41,397 nucleotides of DNA. Source: Phallusia fumigata (taxonomy: Eukaryota > Chordata > Ascidiacea > Phlebobranchia > Ascidiidae). Location: positions 1-41,397 of the forward strand of contig QXVZ01017090.1 in the NCBI GenBank assembly GCA_008931825.1, read 5' to 3'. Position numbers and translations under genes: made by a program. Under the pieces are notes generated by a model. That model worked only from the letters and a program-made list of their open reading frames with translations. It was not told where the DNA came from and did no database searches. Numbering within the stretch: the first letter of the stretch is position 1; each line of letters begins with the position of its first letter. Below are positions 20,791-31,072 of the stretch, piece after piece.

Positions 20791-21243
20791 GGAGGGTGAA
20801 TGTTTTTTTTAGTCAAGAGTATGGAGTTGTAGGGCAAATGCAGATCTAGGTCTAACTCCGTGAAGTGTGGTAGTTTAAAAACAGCCTTTGGCCGCTGTCC
20901 GTAGCCTTTGTCAAGTACCTAAAAGTTAATATTGGAGAAAAAAGTTTTGCATGTGCCTACATGGAGTTGTAATCTGTGTACCAGCGCCCATTAACTTTTT
21001 TGCCCAATATTTAATAAAAAATAAAAAAAATAATTTACAGCCACAAGCATGTGTGGGCCACCAGAAGCAGCCATGTTCGACTATTCATGCCACACAAATC
21101 ACTCCATATTAATTGCACCATAAGCAATGTATTGTGGAATGGGTTAGTGTTTAATCAGGCGCACATACAAAAAAGTGACCAGTACTTCAACAAAAAGGTG
21201 ATTACTAGCATGCTTTACAAAAGCTGTGTCCTGGACGTGTCTC
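20791..21243. other. Convergent intergenic region, RPL9 to TSR1
   Basis: The two genes are tail to tail. An ATTAAA on the minus strand (21155-21150), 89 bases past the TSR1 stop, is a plausible polyadenylation signal for TSR1. I see nothing else. Confidence 0.5.
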
Positions 21244-24200
21244 TTATTTGCCATAACAACAATTTACTACTCGCGTCGGGCTGAAATTGGAGCAGTACGG
21301 TGTGTTTCCGGTATATTCGCACACCCAGGTCTCCGTCATCGTGCAGGTGTAGGTGTCGCAGCGGCTGGTCGCTATCCGTACCGGTTTACCACAGAATACT
21401 TCGCATCGTCTCGACTCCGTTAGAGGTTCGGTGACACTGTCACAGGAAAAAGCGCTGCTGGATTGGCACGTTCGTCTGCGTTCCTTTGATCCAACGCCGC
21501 AGGTAGCGTTACACTCGCTAAACCTCGACCAACTCGACAGTGTAGGACAAGCACCGCGATTGCAAGGTCGGTTTTCTCTTTTGGTTCCGGCACAGCCCTG
21601 TCCATCAGGGAGGCACCGGCGCTCTCGAGCCTCATTGCCGTTGCTTCCGCACGAGTGGCTGCAGCTTCCCCATTGGCCCCAGGGTGCAAAAAATGGGCAA
21701 GGCTCATTTCCACAAGATTCTGTTTCGTCTGGGGTTTCATCTGCGCAGTCGTCGGAGTGTTTGTAGGAGACACATCGGCGAGTCCTGGTGCGAACGCCGC
21801 CCCCACAAGACCTCGAGCACTTGCTCCAGTTTTCCCAAAGCGAAAGGTAGGGTGAAACGCCTGAGCGCTGGTAGACGATTTGGTTGCGCGGAATATAGCA
21901 CAAGTTTCGCTCACAGCAACCCTCGAAGCTTCCTGTGAGTTGGGGAAAGCCGCTGTAGCCGAGGTTATAAAATGGGCACTGAGGTTGGAAACCCAAACCG
22001 GGAAGATTCTGAAACTGCATGAAAGGATTCGTAATAGGTGGCATTGGGAACCCGGCGCCCATGTTAGGATAGTTGGGAAAGCCCCCACCAAAGTTGGGTG
22101 AAAATTGGTTGGGATTGCCTGAAAAACCAAACCTCGACTGTCCTTCAGTGTTGGTGGTGGCACTGGTTGGTGGTTGACTTGGGGTAAACGATCTTCCCGC
22201 TGAGTTGGANAGCACTTGCTCCAGTTTTCCCACAGAGAAAGATAGGGTGAAACGCCTGAGCGCTGGTACACGATTTGGTTACGCGGAATATAGCACAAGT
22301 TTCGCTCACAGCAACCCTCGAAGCTTCCCGTGAGTTGGGGAAAGCCGCTGTAGCCGAGGTTGTAAAATGGGCACTGAGGTTGGAAACCCAAACCAGGAAG
22401 ATTCTGAAACTGCGTGAAAGGATTCGTAATAGGTGGCAGTGGGAACCCGGCGCCCATGTTAGGATAGTTTGGATTGGTTAGCGGCGAGCCTGGAAAGTTG
22501 GGAAAGCCCCCACCAAAGTTGGGTGGAAATTGGTTGGGATTGCCTGAAAAGCCAAACCTCGACTGTCCTTCAGTGTTGGTGTTTGCACTGGTTGGTGGTT
22601 GGCTTGGGGTAAACGATCTTCCCGCTGAGTTGGAACTCGGGTTGTTTCGCATGGCAAGCGTAAAGGCCAGCAAATTAAATGGGTTCGAGGTTAGCTGGGA
22701 CAGAGGGCCTGAGTTGGGGGACTGGCGTTTCAGCTTGGACAATTCGAAACGCCAGTTATCGGCCGAGATCTGATTCTGCTGCACTTTCATCCAAAATCTA
22801 TAGCGGAGGTGTTGGGGAACTTTTGTCATTGTAATATTGTACAAGTTCTCTTTGATTACGCCTTCACTGACGATTGGGTCGACAACACATCCTGATTGGC
22901 GGCAGCTGTGATAAGCGTCAAGAAACTTCTCTGCTGGCCAATTGATGTCGAACGGTTGACAGAGAGGCTGACCAAACATGTTACCATTTGACGGGATCAT
23001 TCTCCTTTGAGGATCATCTCCAGAGCGCACGGTAACCTGGTTTACTTCTGATGGGTGAAAACAACCCATCGTTTGGTCAAAGCAGGCGCCGATCAACGAA
23101 CAGTCGGTTCTGCTTATGCCTGTGAAAATGTGTGTAAATTTTAGGTTTGAAAATGTGTGAAATCTCTAAAGAGGCCAGGCGCTATAGTTTTTTTTTAACT
23201 CCAATGGATTACGGAAATTTCGCAATGTCATACACATACGCAACTGAGATATACAAAATTTTCAAGTACTTTTTTCGAATGGCAAACAACTATGTTCTTA
23301 CCTCTCCATCCAGCCGTTTTTGGCCGAATTCCCATGTAAAGAAAGACCGAAACCATGTAACAACCAGCTGGTTGCTCGTGGATCTCTTTGAGGTTTTGCT
23401 GAATCATGCAGTTTGTAAAGGCGACGTTCCATTGTTGGTTGCTCTGCATACAAGCAAGATTTTCATTTTCTGCTAACAACTACCATCATTTGCAAAGGCA
23501 AAAAACGTACTGTCTGTAAATATTTGTTGACAAGGCTGTGAAACCTGGCGTTGCGAACGACTTTGTGGCATACAGGAACGCCCGGCAGCGCAGCGTATCC
23601 GAACGAAAGGCGATAGGCGTGCAACTCTTGGTCGAAGTAACAACCCGGGGTGGCGTAACAAGCGTTCTGATTGCTGTCTAATGTTTGGTCGGACGTCGAG
23701 CAAGGAATTCTGCAATAACAAAACATGACATTGTACTGTACGTCATATGTCTGTCGGTAACACCGAGCCGGACTCGCAAGTGTTCTGTGCGGTAACAAAA
23801 ATACTAAAATTTGCTACCTGAGAAATATATTGTTAATTGTTCAACGTGTAATGCCAACGGAGCTGTTTAAGAGGCTGAATGAATGTGTCCTAATCGAATC
23901 ACAAATGCGCTGTGCTATTAACCAATTGGTTGATTTTAATTTACCTTTGACAATAAGGAATATTGACTGGTGGCGTTGCCAAGCTATTCCAGTCAAGGCT
24001 GAATGGGCTAAGACCACAGTTGTTTGGAAACGTGGGGCATTGGGTGTTGGGGCCAAACGGAGGTAGCAAACCTGCAGGCAACAGGCCGCTGTTTCCAAAC
24101 TGGTTTCCGCCTGCAAAAGGTTTTGTTTACAAATATTCTGCCAGATTTTTTGTTTACATTTAACTTCTGCGCAGAAGCTTACCCAAACCAAACAACCTTG

Positions 24201-24850
24201 CATCCACTCCCAATTTAGGGGGCACTGAAATCAATAAAATACGAAATAAGTTAGTGATCTCAGCACATGGAAGAAATCTGTAAAATCATGATAAAATGTT
24301 GCATTGTGTACTAGAACCACATTGTCACAAACTTATTTCTGATCATATCACCGTAATTCGCACCTATATATTCTGTAGTGTGTGAATGAACTTCTTATAC
24401 TTACACATTTTCAGGTAGCAGTTTCCTTGGCTGATAAAACAGTGGCCAGGGCAAGACGCGACGTCTTTGATCACCATAGAGCTTGCGTTGCATGGGTCTT
24501 CCATGCATTCAACCTTGTCTGGTAAAACATATTGTTGATGATTTTCGTCAGCACCCGACTAATGCAAAACAATAAATTTTCCACTTACTGTCATGCCTTT
24601 TGCCAGAGGCTTTCAGGTTTGTGGCATTCGCTGAACAGTCTGCATCAAAAAAATACGCGATGCCATTATTATTTTTTGAGGTGATTGGTTACAGCTATCT
24701 GTTACACAATATCTTTAAGCTATTTTCTTTCGATAGGTTTGGCAGCGAAATACATACAACAACCTAACTGTGGTGATATATCTTACCTCCTTCACAATTC
24801 ACAGCAACTTGCAGCAATGAAATCGTCAGCGCACAAATGAGCAACTTCAT
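21244..24850 (-). CDS. Secreted trefoil-like / thrombospondin type 1 protein, paralogue 1 (TSR1)
   Basis: Seven coding exons: 24850-24787, 24639-24589, 24518-24405, 24110-23945, 23709-23511, 23443-23302 and 23119-21244. The last contains the allelic duplication at n 22210. Collapsing one copy gives 2217 bases, an intact 738-residue protein; uncollapsed, the frame breaks. It begins with a 19-20 residue signal peptide (MKLLICALTISLLQVAV). Trefoil-like modules follow, with motifs NIPYC, ATPGCYFDQ..VPVCH, DCSLIGACFD...CFHP, HSCRQSGCVVD and FEGCCERNLCYIP. Then come a Pro/Gly/Asn/Phe-rich linker, three TSP1 repeats (WENWSKCSRSCGGG, WGQWGSCSHSCG, WSRFSECNATCG) and a Cys-rich tail. A 5' UTR intron (24991-24858) seems present. 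Extracellular; function unknown. Confidence 0.88.
21816..22634. repeat. Direct duplication flanking single n at 22210 (TSR1 last exon)
   Basis: Bases 21816-22209 recur at 22211-22634. Besides substitutions, the second block carries 30 extra bases, encoding ten residues around GSPLTNPN in the low-complexity linker. Joined as drawn, the TSR1 frame breaks at the n; with either copy removed it is intact. That strongly suggests two alleles of one exon. Confidence 0.88.
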
Positions 24851-25056
24851 TTTCAATCTAAAAAGGAATTAATCCAAGTTTTCGACGCGTCTAATACAAA
24901 AAAATTAACAGAAAATCACAAAAATATGTTACAAAATTTAGATTAAAATTAATATATTTACATTTCAACATGCACTCAAAATTTTCTTTACCTGGTCATT
25001 TGTAGATATCTTTTGCAATAACAAGCAAATACGATGACTGTCTACGGCCCGGCACC

Positions 25057-25067
25057 CTTATATATAT
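25057..25067 (-). promoter_or_regulatory. TATA box of TSR1
   Basis: Read on the minus strand this is atatataaggg after gcaat. A start about 30 bases on (near 25030) is expected. From there a short leader runs to a GTAAAG donor at 24991-24986, then an acceptor (tcctttttag) seven bases before the ATG at 24850. Confidence 0.6.
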
Positions 25068-25738
25068 TGCGGTGAACAATATTTACCATGCCTCCCATCC
25101 CTCGGGGCAGGCAACACCTATGGAAAATACGTCACAACGATGTACGTCACGAGCCCTATGCATTTGTTTTAGAAAGCAAAACGAGCACTAATTGTCGTCT
25201 CAACGACACCGCCCATCTGCATTCGCCACTATTTATAGCGCCAAACTGCCCTTGTCTCACCGATGCGATTACGTCACGTGTACGATGTCACGTGGGTTCA
25301 ATGAAAAACCGTTTGCGATGTTGCAATAAAGGGGAACCATTTGCCAGTCGCGTTGGTTTCGCAAAAAAGTTTCACTTGTTTTGGACCAGCTGTAATAACT
25401 CGGCTTTTGTCGCTTTGTTTTCCGCAAAAATTTGGGAATGTGAATTTGTTGAATAACTGAAACATGTGTTAACGCTGTGATTAGCCTACTAAACCGAATT
25501 CTGATAAACTGTGTTTGGAGGTAATCAACGTAATGTTACCCTTCCGTGTGCTAATGCGTTATAAATTTGTAAACAAGTATTTTTTGCTGAATTTATTGTG
25601 ATTTTCCTGAATTTAAACTAGAAATACTGACCACTAAGTTGTCTTCACTGTACAGCGACAAAAATACGGCAATGACACGAAGTTTAATTAAAACCAAGCG
25701 TAATATATATACATATGTATGTATTCTCTTTACACAAA
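25068..25738. other. TSR1 upstream region with repeated CGTCAC sites
   Basis: No coding exon is evident. Four copies of a (T/A)CGTCAC or GTCACGTG core occur at 25128-25135, 25143-25150, 25270-25280 and 25286-25295, about 60-230 bases upstream of the TSR1 TATA box. These resemble binding sites for CREB/ATF/XBP1-type bZIP or USF-type bHLH factors. The TSR2 3' end lies at the right-hand border. Confidence 0.4.
25592..25597 (-). terminator. TSR2 AATAAA polyadenylation signal
   Basis: An AATAAA on the minus strand about 140 bases past the TSR2 stop codon. It is the first such hexamer downstream. Confidence 0.5.
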
Positions 25739-28547
25739 TTACTCAACTTCGGAACAATTGTTCCACCAATGACAAAACCGGCATCGGAAACTTCCGTAGC
25801 ATCGTTGTTTTCTTTCTGCTTTGAAGTTCTGGCAGTGACCTTCGACGGGGCCGTGTTCAGTGTTCAACTGGCACTCGTATTTGCGAGTGATAGCGCAAGT
25901 AGGAAAACCCTGACACTTCGACTTGCTCGTTTCTACTATGCTGCCACAAAAGTCGTCGCAAACCTGAATCTCTTTGAGATCTGCCGGTGGGGGGCAGGAG
26001 AGAGTCGTTTGACTGTCGTCGCAGCTCCTGCATCGTTGTTGAACTCCTGCAGAGCACGTCGCATTGCATTCACTCCACTCGGTCCAGTCGCCCAAAACCG
26101 GACAGTCTTCCGTCTTGCAAATTCTGCTTTCCTTTGACTCTCCTCTGCACCCAACACCTTCGCATTCCCGTCTTCTCATAGACTGTCCACCGCCGCATGT
26201 TTTACTGCACGATCCCCAGTTGCCCCACGCGGCCCAGTCTGGACATTTTTCGAGAAAGCAATACAGATCTTGTTTGTCTGAGCCTTCGCAGCTGTCACTC
26301 TCTCTCAGGCGCACGCAGCGTCTTACAGATCGCCTTATGCCATTTCCACAAGTTTCCGAACACGTACCCCAAGCCCCCCACTCGGCCCAGTACGACGCAA
26401 CACCCGAAGCTTGGCCCGAAATATGGTGACGTGGCGTGTAGCAAAGGTTTTGCTGACAACACCCATCGAAGATGCCCTTAAGTGGGAAAAGACCATTAAA
26501 GCTGAAAATCTGGAAAGGACAGAACGGTTGCACTGGGATGGAGGGAAAGTTGGGAAAAGGAACTGGGATTGGCGGCTGAGGTATATCCGAAGGTTCTGAC
26601 GCAGCAAATTGTGGGTGAAGCAACAAAAATCGGTCACTGGCACTAAGTTCTGCGTCATCTTCTGGTTGTCTGCCGAAAGGGCGTTTATTCATGATGTGAC
26701 CAAGGCGATTTTTGAAATGCATCCAGTCAACACCTCGATACATCTTGATAAAATCCTGTGGGTTTCTCATAAGCTCATCCGCTTCGTGTTGCCAGTTGTC
26801 AGGACCAACGAAATTCGACTGCACTAGGTACCAAAACAAAAGGCGGATGTCTGGCGGTATGTGGGTCAAAGTAATATTTAAAAGATGCTGTTTGACATCG
26901 ATATCAACGCTTCGGTCAACCACACAGCCTGATTGCTTGCATTGATGGTAAGCGCTAAGAAAAGGCCCAGGTGGCAATGATCGGTCAAGACGTTGGCATC
27001 TTTGTGCCCCTACACTTTCAAGTGGTGCGTAGGCCGGTTCGGTCGTTCCTGCTCGCAAATTTACTGCGTATGTTTTCATTGGAACGTAGCAATCTTGTCT
27101 AAAGCATCCCCCAATAATGTCACATTCCGTTTTCGTGATGTCTGAAATATAATTGAATTGTTAGTGTTCTGTATCAAATAACCCCCTTTGAACAATAATT
27201 TAGCGGACTTACTTTCCCAACCGGCTAGTTTGGGTCGAACTCCCATGTATTCCAATACATCGATCATGTAACAACCGGAGTCAGGGGCGTAGATGCTTTT
27301 TCTGTTTTCTTCGAGGAAGCAATTTGTAAATAGACCATTCCAAGGCTTTGCACCCTGTTGAAAACAAGTCGAATTCGTCAAAAATTCGATGGAATGTGGA
27401 GCCCAATAATTGACTCGCCTTGCAGTTTTTTACACAGTCATGTCCCAAATGGACTTTTAAAGGTTAATTGTACAATCTCTAAAGCATGATTTGTCATGAA
27501 CTGGGGCCACAAGGCTTTTACAATATAACAATTCAAGACACGCAAATTGTAGCAACGAATGCTCACGTTATCTGTGTACTCGTTGACCAGCTGGTGAAAC
27601 TTCCTGTTGCGGATTGCCATATGACAAACTGGCACCCCCGACATGATCGAATGACCGAAGTAATATCTCAGGTTGAAGAGTTCCGCATCAAAGTAACAGC
27701 CGGGCACTGAGTGGCAGGCGATTCCGTCAAACTCTAGACTTGGATCGGTGTTGCGACACGGAATTCTATGCAAAGCAATACGAGCGTTGCAGTAATGTTG
27801 GGCCATTGTTTGTACGGACAGGGGGTCAGTATGGATTCCTACCTTTTACAATACGGAATGTTGACTGGTGGGTCGAGCAAACTTAAGTTGTTGGGATCGT
27901 ACGGATCGATGTGGCAAGAAGCAGGAAATTTCAAGCACCACGGCGGAGTCAGTGGATCAATACCTGCAAACAAAAAAATGCTTAAACACCCAACAACACC
28001 ACAACCGGAAAACCGAAAAAACGTTAGAGAAGATAGTTTGTACCCCTTACCCGTAATAACCGTCCTGCCATCTCCGATGTCCTCTTTCAACTTTTCAGCC
28101 AGGCCAAGATTGATGTTCCTGTTTTTGTTGACCACAACAGTCCTGACTGTTTTAGCATAAACCAAATGAACTCATGTTAATGACCACACATAACAAATAT
28201 TGCAAGTAAAAATGAATGCCCTTGATCATACCTGTTTTTAATGAGCAGAAGCTACCGTTCCAGTGACAGAAAGTATGGTTTTGACAGTCACTTTGCGTGG
28301 AGATTACCTGACCGAATTTGTCGCAAGGGTCGATGCAGGGAATGTCTTGATTGGCTAATTTTAAAATCGTTGTTCACGTTAGTTGCTGAAGCTTAAATAC
28401 AAAGACTTCGATCATCACACTCATACCTGTGTTGTAGGTTCCGTTAACAGCGAGGTTTTGCCTTGCATCGTCACACGGTAAACATCGTACAAACCCAAAA
28501 GATATTATCACCACACTGGCAACGCCCAGTGCAAAAACTTTCAACAT
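25739..28547 (-). CDS. Secreted trefoil-like / thrombospondin type 1 protein, paralogue 2 (TSR2)
   Basis: Six coding exons: 28547-28427, 28345-28232, 27963-27843, 27765-27567, 27354-27213 and 27141-25739. The total is 2100 bases, 699 residues. Three exons have exactly the lengths of the TSR1 equivalents (114, 199 and 142 bases). The signal peptide is MLKVFALGVASVVIISFGFV. Modules in order: DPC...HTFCHWNGSFC, VNIPYCKR, VPGCYFDAE..VPVCH, SGCYMIDVLEYMG, ECDIIGGCF..CYVP, YHQCKQSGCVVD and FDGCCQQNLCYTP. Three TSP1 repeats follow (WGAWGTCSETCGNG, WGNWGSCSKTCGGG, WTEWSECNATCSAG) and a Cys-rich end. The TSP1 repeats keep WxxW (C-mannosylation) and CxxTCG (O-fucose) motifs. Same strand as TSR1, so probably a tandem duplicate. 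No n interrupts it. Confidence 0.9.
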
Positions 28548-28637
28548 CTTTGCTGAAAATCAAAACTGTCACACGGTCAACAACAGCTCAGGTCTTCTGG
28601 ATTATTCCAGAAATAAAGCAAGTGTATCGGACCAACG

Positions 28638-28643
28638 TTTATA
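28638..28643 (-). promoter_or_regulatory. TATA box of TSR2
   Basis: The minus strand reads ccttataaacgttgg here, about 90 bases before the TSR2 start codon. The transcript would begin near 28610. An acceptor-like gattttcag lies five bases before the ATG, so a short 5' UTR intron or a trans-splice is possible. Confidence 0.6.
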
Positions 28644-30631
28644 AGGCCCTGACCGTACGTGTTTAATTGGTCAGTTTGTTGTCATTTGTGTTGGTACGCT
28701 ACAGGATGTAGCGAAGCGATTCCATTGGCAATTGCGTCGTATCTCGTTGTTTTACGCTCAGAATTAGTTGTACGCAAATCATTTTACAATTAGCCAGCCA
28801 GCGGCCGGTCATTGACTACAAACATACACACGATAAGTCATTCAAATCCATCTCATTCATTTGACTATTAAAGGTGAAGTAAACATGGTAAGCCGTTTAC
28901 CAACTTAGTATTGCTTGAAGATAACACAACGGTGTTTATTATTTCCACCACAAGCTATGTACCACCGCGTAAATCCGAATACTGTGTTCTATGTTTTTGC
29001 AAATGATTTCACTTTTTGACTTCGAGTTCCTGGAAAAGCTTGTCGCCGAGCACAGGTTGCGACGGTGGCATTAAACGGCAAACCACACTGTCAGTCGGAA
29101 ACAACCACGCTAGCTGTCGGAAGTTTTATGCTTAAGAGTGACTTGTTCTGAGAACACGCAAGACATAGAGAGCGAACCAACCAAACGATTGCTTTTTTGT
29201 CATGTTATTTGTGTACAGAAAGTACTGACAATGTTGAAGATATTTAAGAATCTTGAGCAAAGTACGAAAAATCTGACAAGAGCGTATTGGTTCGCAACTG
29301 TTTTTGAAGCCACGTCACTAGTTTACATTATTGCCCGAGGCATTCAGGTAGCCACTTAGCCTAACTTTGTTTTGATCAGTTCACAGAGTTGAGTAAGACA
29401 TGTTTTGGTGAAAACACTCTCGTTTACGCAAAACAAAATACCTGCCATTAATTTCCTTGCACTCGTGACTGACAAAATTATTCCGTGTGCTAAAGTTGAT
29501 TCTCTAATATAAACGCATAAAAGCGGCGATGCAGTTATACCACAGACTGTTGGTGCGCAAATTTCAAACCAAGAGAAACCAATTGCAAATTCACCCTTTA
29601 TAGCTTTTGGGTTTCATTCCTTCGTCACTGTTAAAACTATATTTGGAATCGCCATTTACCGCCAATGGCGTTTCGTGGCGCAACATTTCTTGGGAACCTT
29701 AGTCATTTTCGCAACAAACTAACAAAATGATTCATGACGTGTGTGCAATTACTTTGAAGACATGGCCTGAGTCTATAGCATGTCTGAAGTCGATCAACTG
29801 TCGATTTCCGCTGTTAATAGTTCAGGGTGATTTTCCCCTAAAACTGTAAGGCCCATGATTTGTCAGTACAACGACCTTAAAGCTAATCGATCTCCTAAAT
29901 AACTCCATGTTGTCATGATTTACATTGCGTACTGTTGTCATCCTGCTCAATTTTCCAGCCGGATACCAACTTTTGGTGTCCCCTACTTTGTGTGCAAGGT
30001 TCAGCTTTTGTTTTTGTTCCTATATGTTTGTATTTTTATTCGTGAGGTATTTGCAGCTCTCTGCTGTCTTTACAAATTATTGCAATGAGTTAAATAGGCT
30101 ACCCAATGCTGTCTTGAAAGTTGAATTGAAAACTGCGTATTAGTGCTTTATTTTGTTTTGGTAATTTTTGAGTGTTTGTGACAGCACGTAATTGCACGCA
30201 TCACTTTTAACTGCCTTGTCCTAGGACCTAATTGGGTTTCTTCCAACTGGTTTTCGCGGAAATCGTGGTAATGATAAATGCTTACATTATGGAGCATATT
30301 ATCGCCAGCAAACAATACATAGGTGCCACCAGAATCGCACTTGCCTTAAGCGCTTTATTGTTGTCAAAATGTAAATTACCGCGTAATTACGCCTTGATGT
30401 TGTCCAAACCTGATGCCGTTGCTCTCAGCGGCCCACTGACTGGCCACCAAGTCGTTGTGCTAAGCCTGATTCATTGTGAAAAATTGGTCACGATATGAGA
30501 CATCAGTGTGGAAAACCGCCATGTCCATGTACAGGTTTCTCCAACTGTATGTTTGTGTACGCGGGGGCTAAAAATAAGTCGTGTTAGATGCCAATGCCGT
30601 TCTGACTCCTCGTCGCTGGGCACCGTACATG
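28644..30631. other. Intergenic region between divergent TSR2 and TSR3
   Basis: About 2 kb separates the two TATA boxes. Apart from a possible exon at 29231-29347 I see no gene. The open frame at 30232-30498 is preceded by an in-frame stop and lacks family resemblance. A TGACGTG motif lies at 29736-29742. Confidence 0.45.
29231..29347 (+). other. Possible small first coding exon
   Basis: An ATG twelve bases after an acceptor-like tgtgtacag (ending 29218) opens 39 codons that end exactly at a CAG/GTAGCC donor. The peptide (MLKIFKNLEQSTKNLTRAYW...) has a hydrophobic second half. It resembles the start of a small membrane or mitochondrial protein, but I do not recognise it and found no second exon. 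It could be chance. Confidence 0.2.
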
Positions 30632-30639
30632 TATATATA
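30632..30639 (+). promoter_or_regulatory. TATA box of TSR3
   Basis: The sequence tatatata lies about 140 bases upstream of the first copy of the TSR3 start codon. The predicted start site (near 30660) falls just inside the assembly-duplicated block. Confidence 0.55.
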
Positions 30640-30651
30640 CATCCGGAAAAC

Positions 30652-31072
30652 ACCGCAGGCGGCCGTGTTGTGAGCTGAAATTAAGCGTTCCCGGCGGCAT
30701 GTAGTTTGAGCAAAGCCATTGCCAATTTCAACAGATCCGAATGCTTACAGCCTGCGGTAGGCCGAACTGTAGAAATGATGAAAACAGCTAGGTGTTTATG
30801 GTTTTTATCAGCGATCTGTTTCTTGTCTACTAGTCAGGCTTGCACGTCCCCAGCACAAGCANACCGCAGGCGGCCGTGTTGTGAGCTGAAATTGAGCGTT
30901 CCCGGCGGCATGTAGTTTGAGCAAAGCCATTGCCATTATCAACCGATCCGAATGCTTACAGCCTGCGGTAGGCCAAACTGTAGAAATGATGAAAACAGCA
31001 TGGTGTTTATGGTTTTTATCAGCGATCTGTTTCTTGTCGACTAGTCAGGCTTGCACATCCCCAGCACAAACA
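30652..31072. repeat. Direct duplication flanking single n at 30862 (TSR3 exon 1)
   Basis: Bases 30652-30861 recur at 30863-31072. Both copies hold the TSR3 start codon and signal peptide, with one residue different (KTARC against KTAWC). Only the second copy continues into the exon 1 donor. This is the usual allele-in-tandem pattern. Confidence 0.85.

Noticed and set aside
21420..23096. 558-codon minus-strand frame as a complete protein
   Set aside because: It crosses the n at 22210 and changes to a wrong frame after it; the real TSR1 exon follows a different frame after the duplicated block is collapsed.
25088..25456. 122-codon plus-strand frame upstream of TSR1
   Set aside because: It lies in the promoter region, resembles nothing and has no splice context or poly(A) signal of its own.
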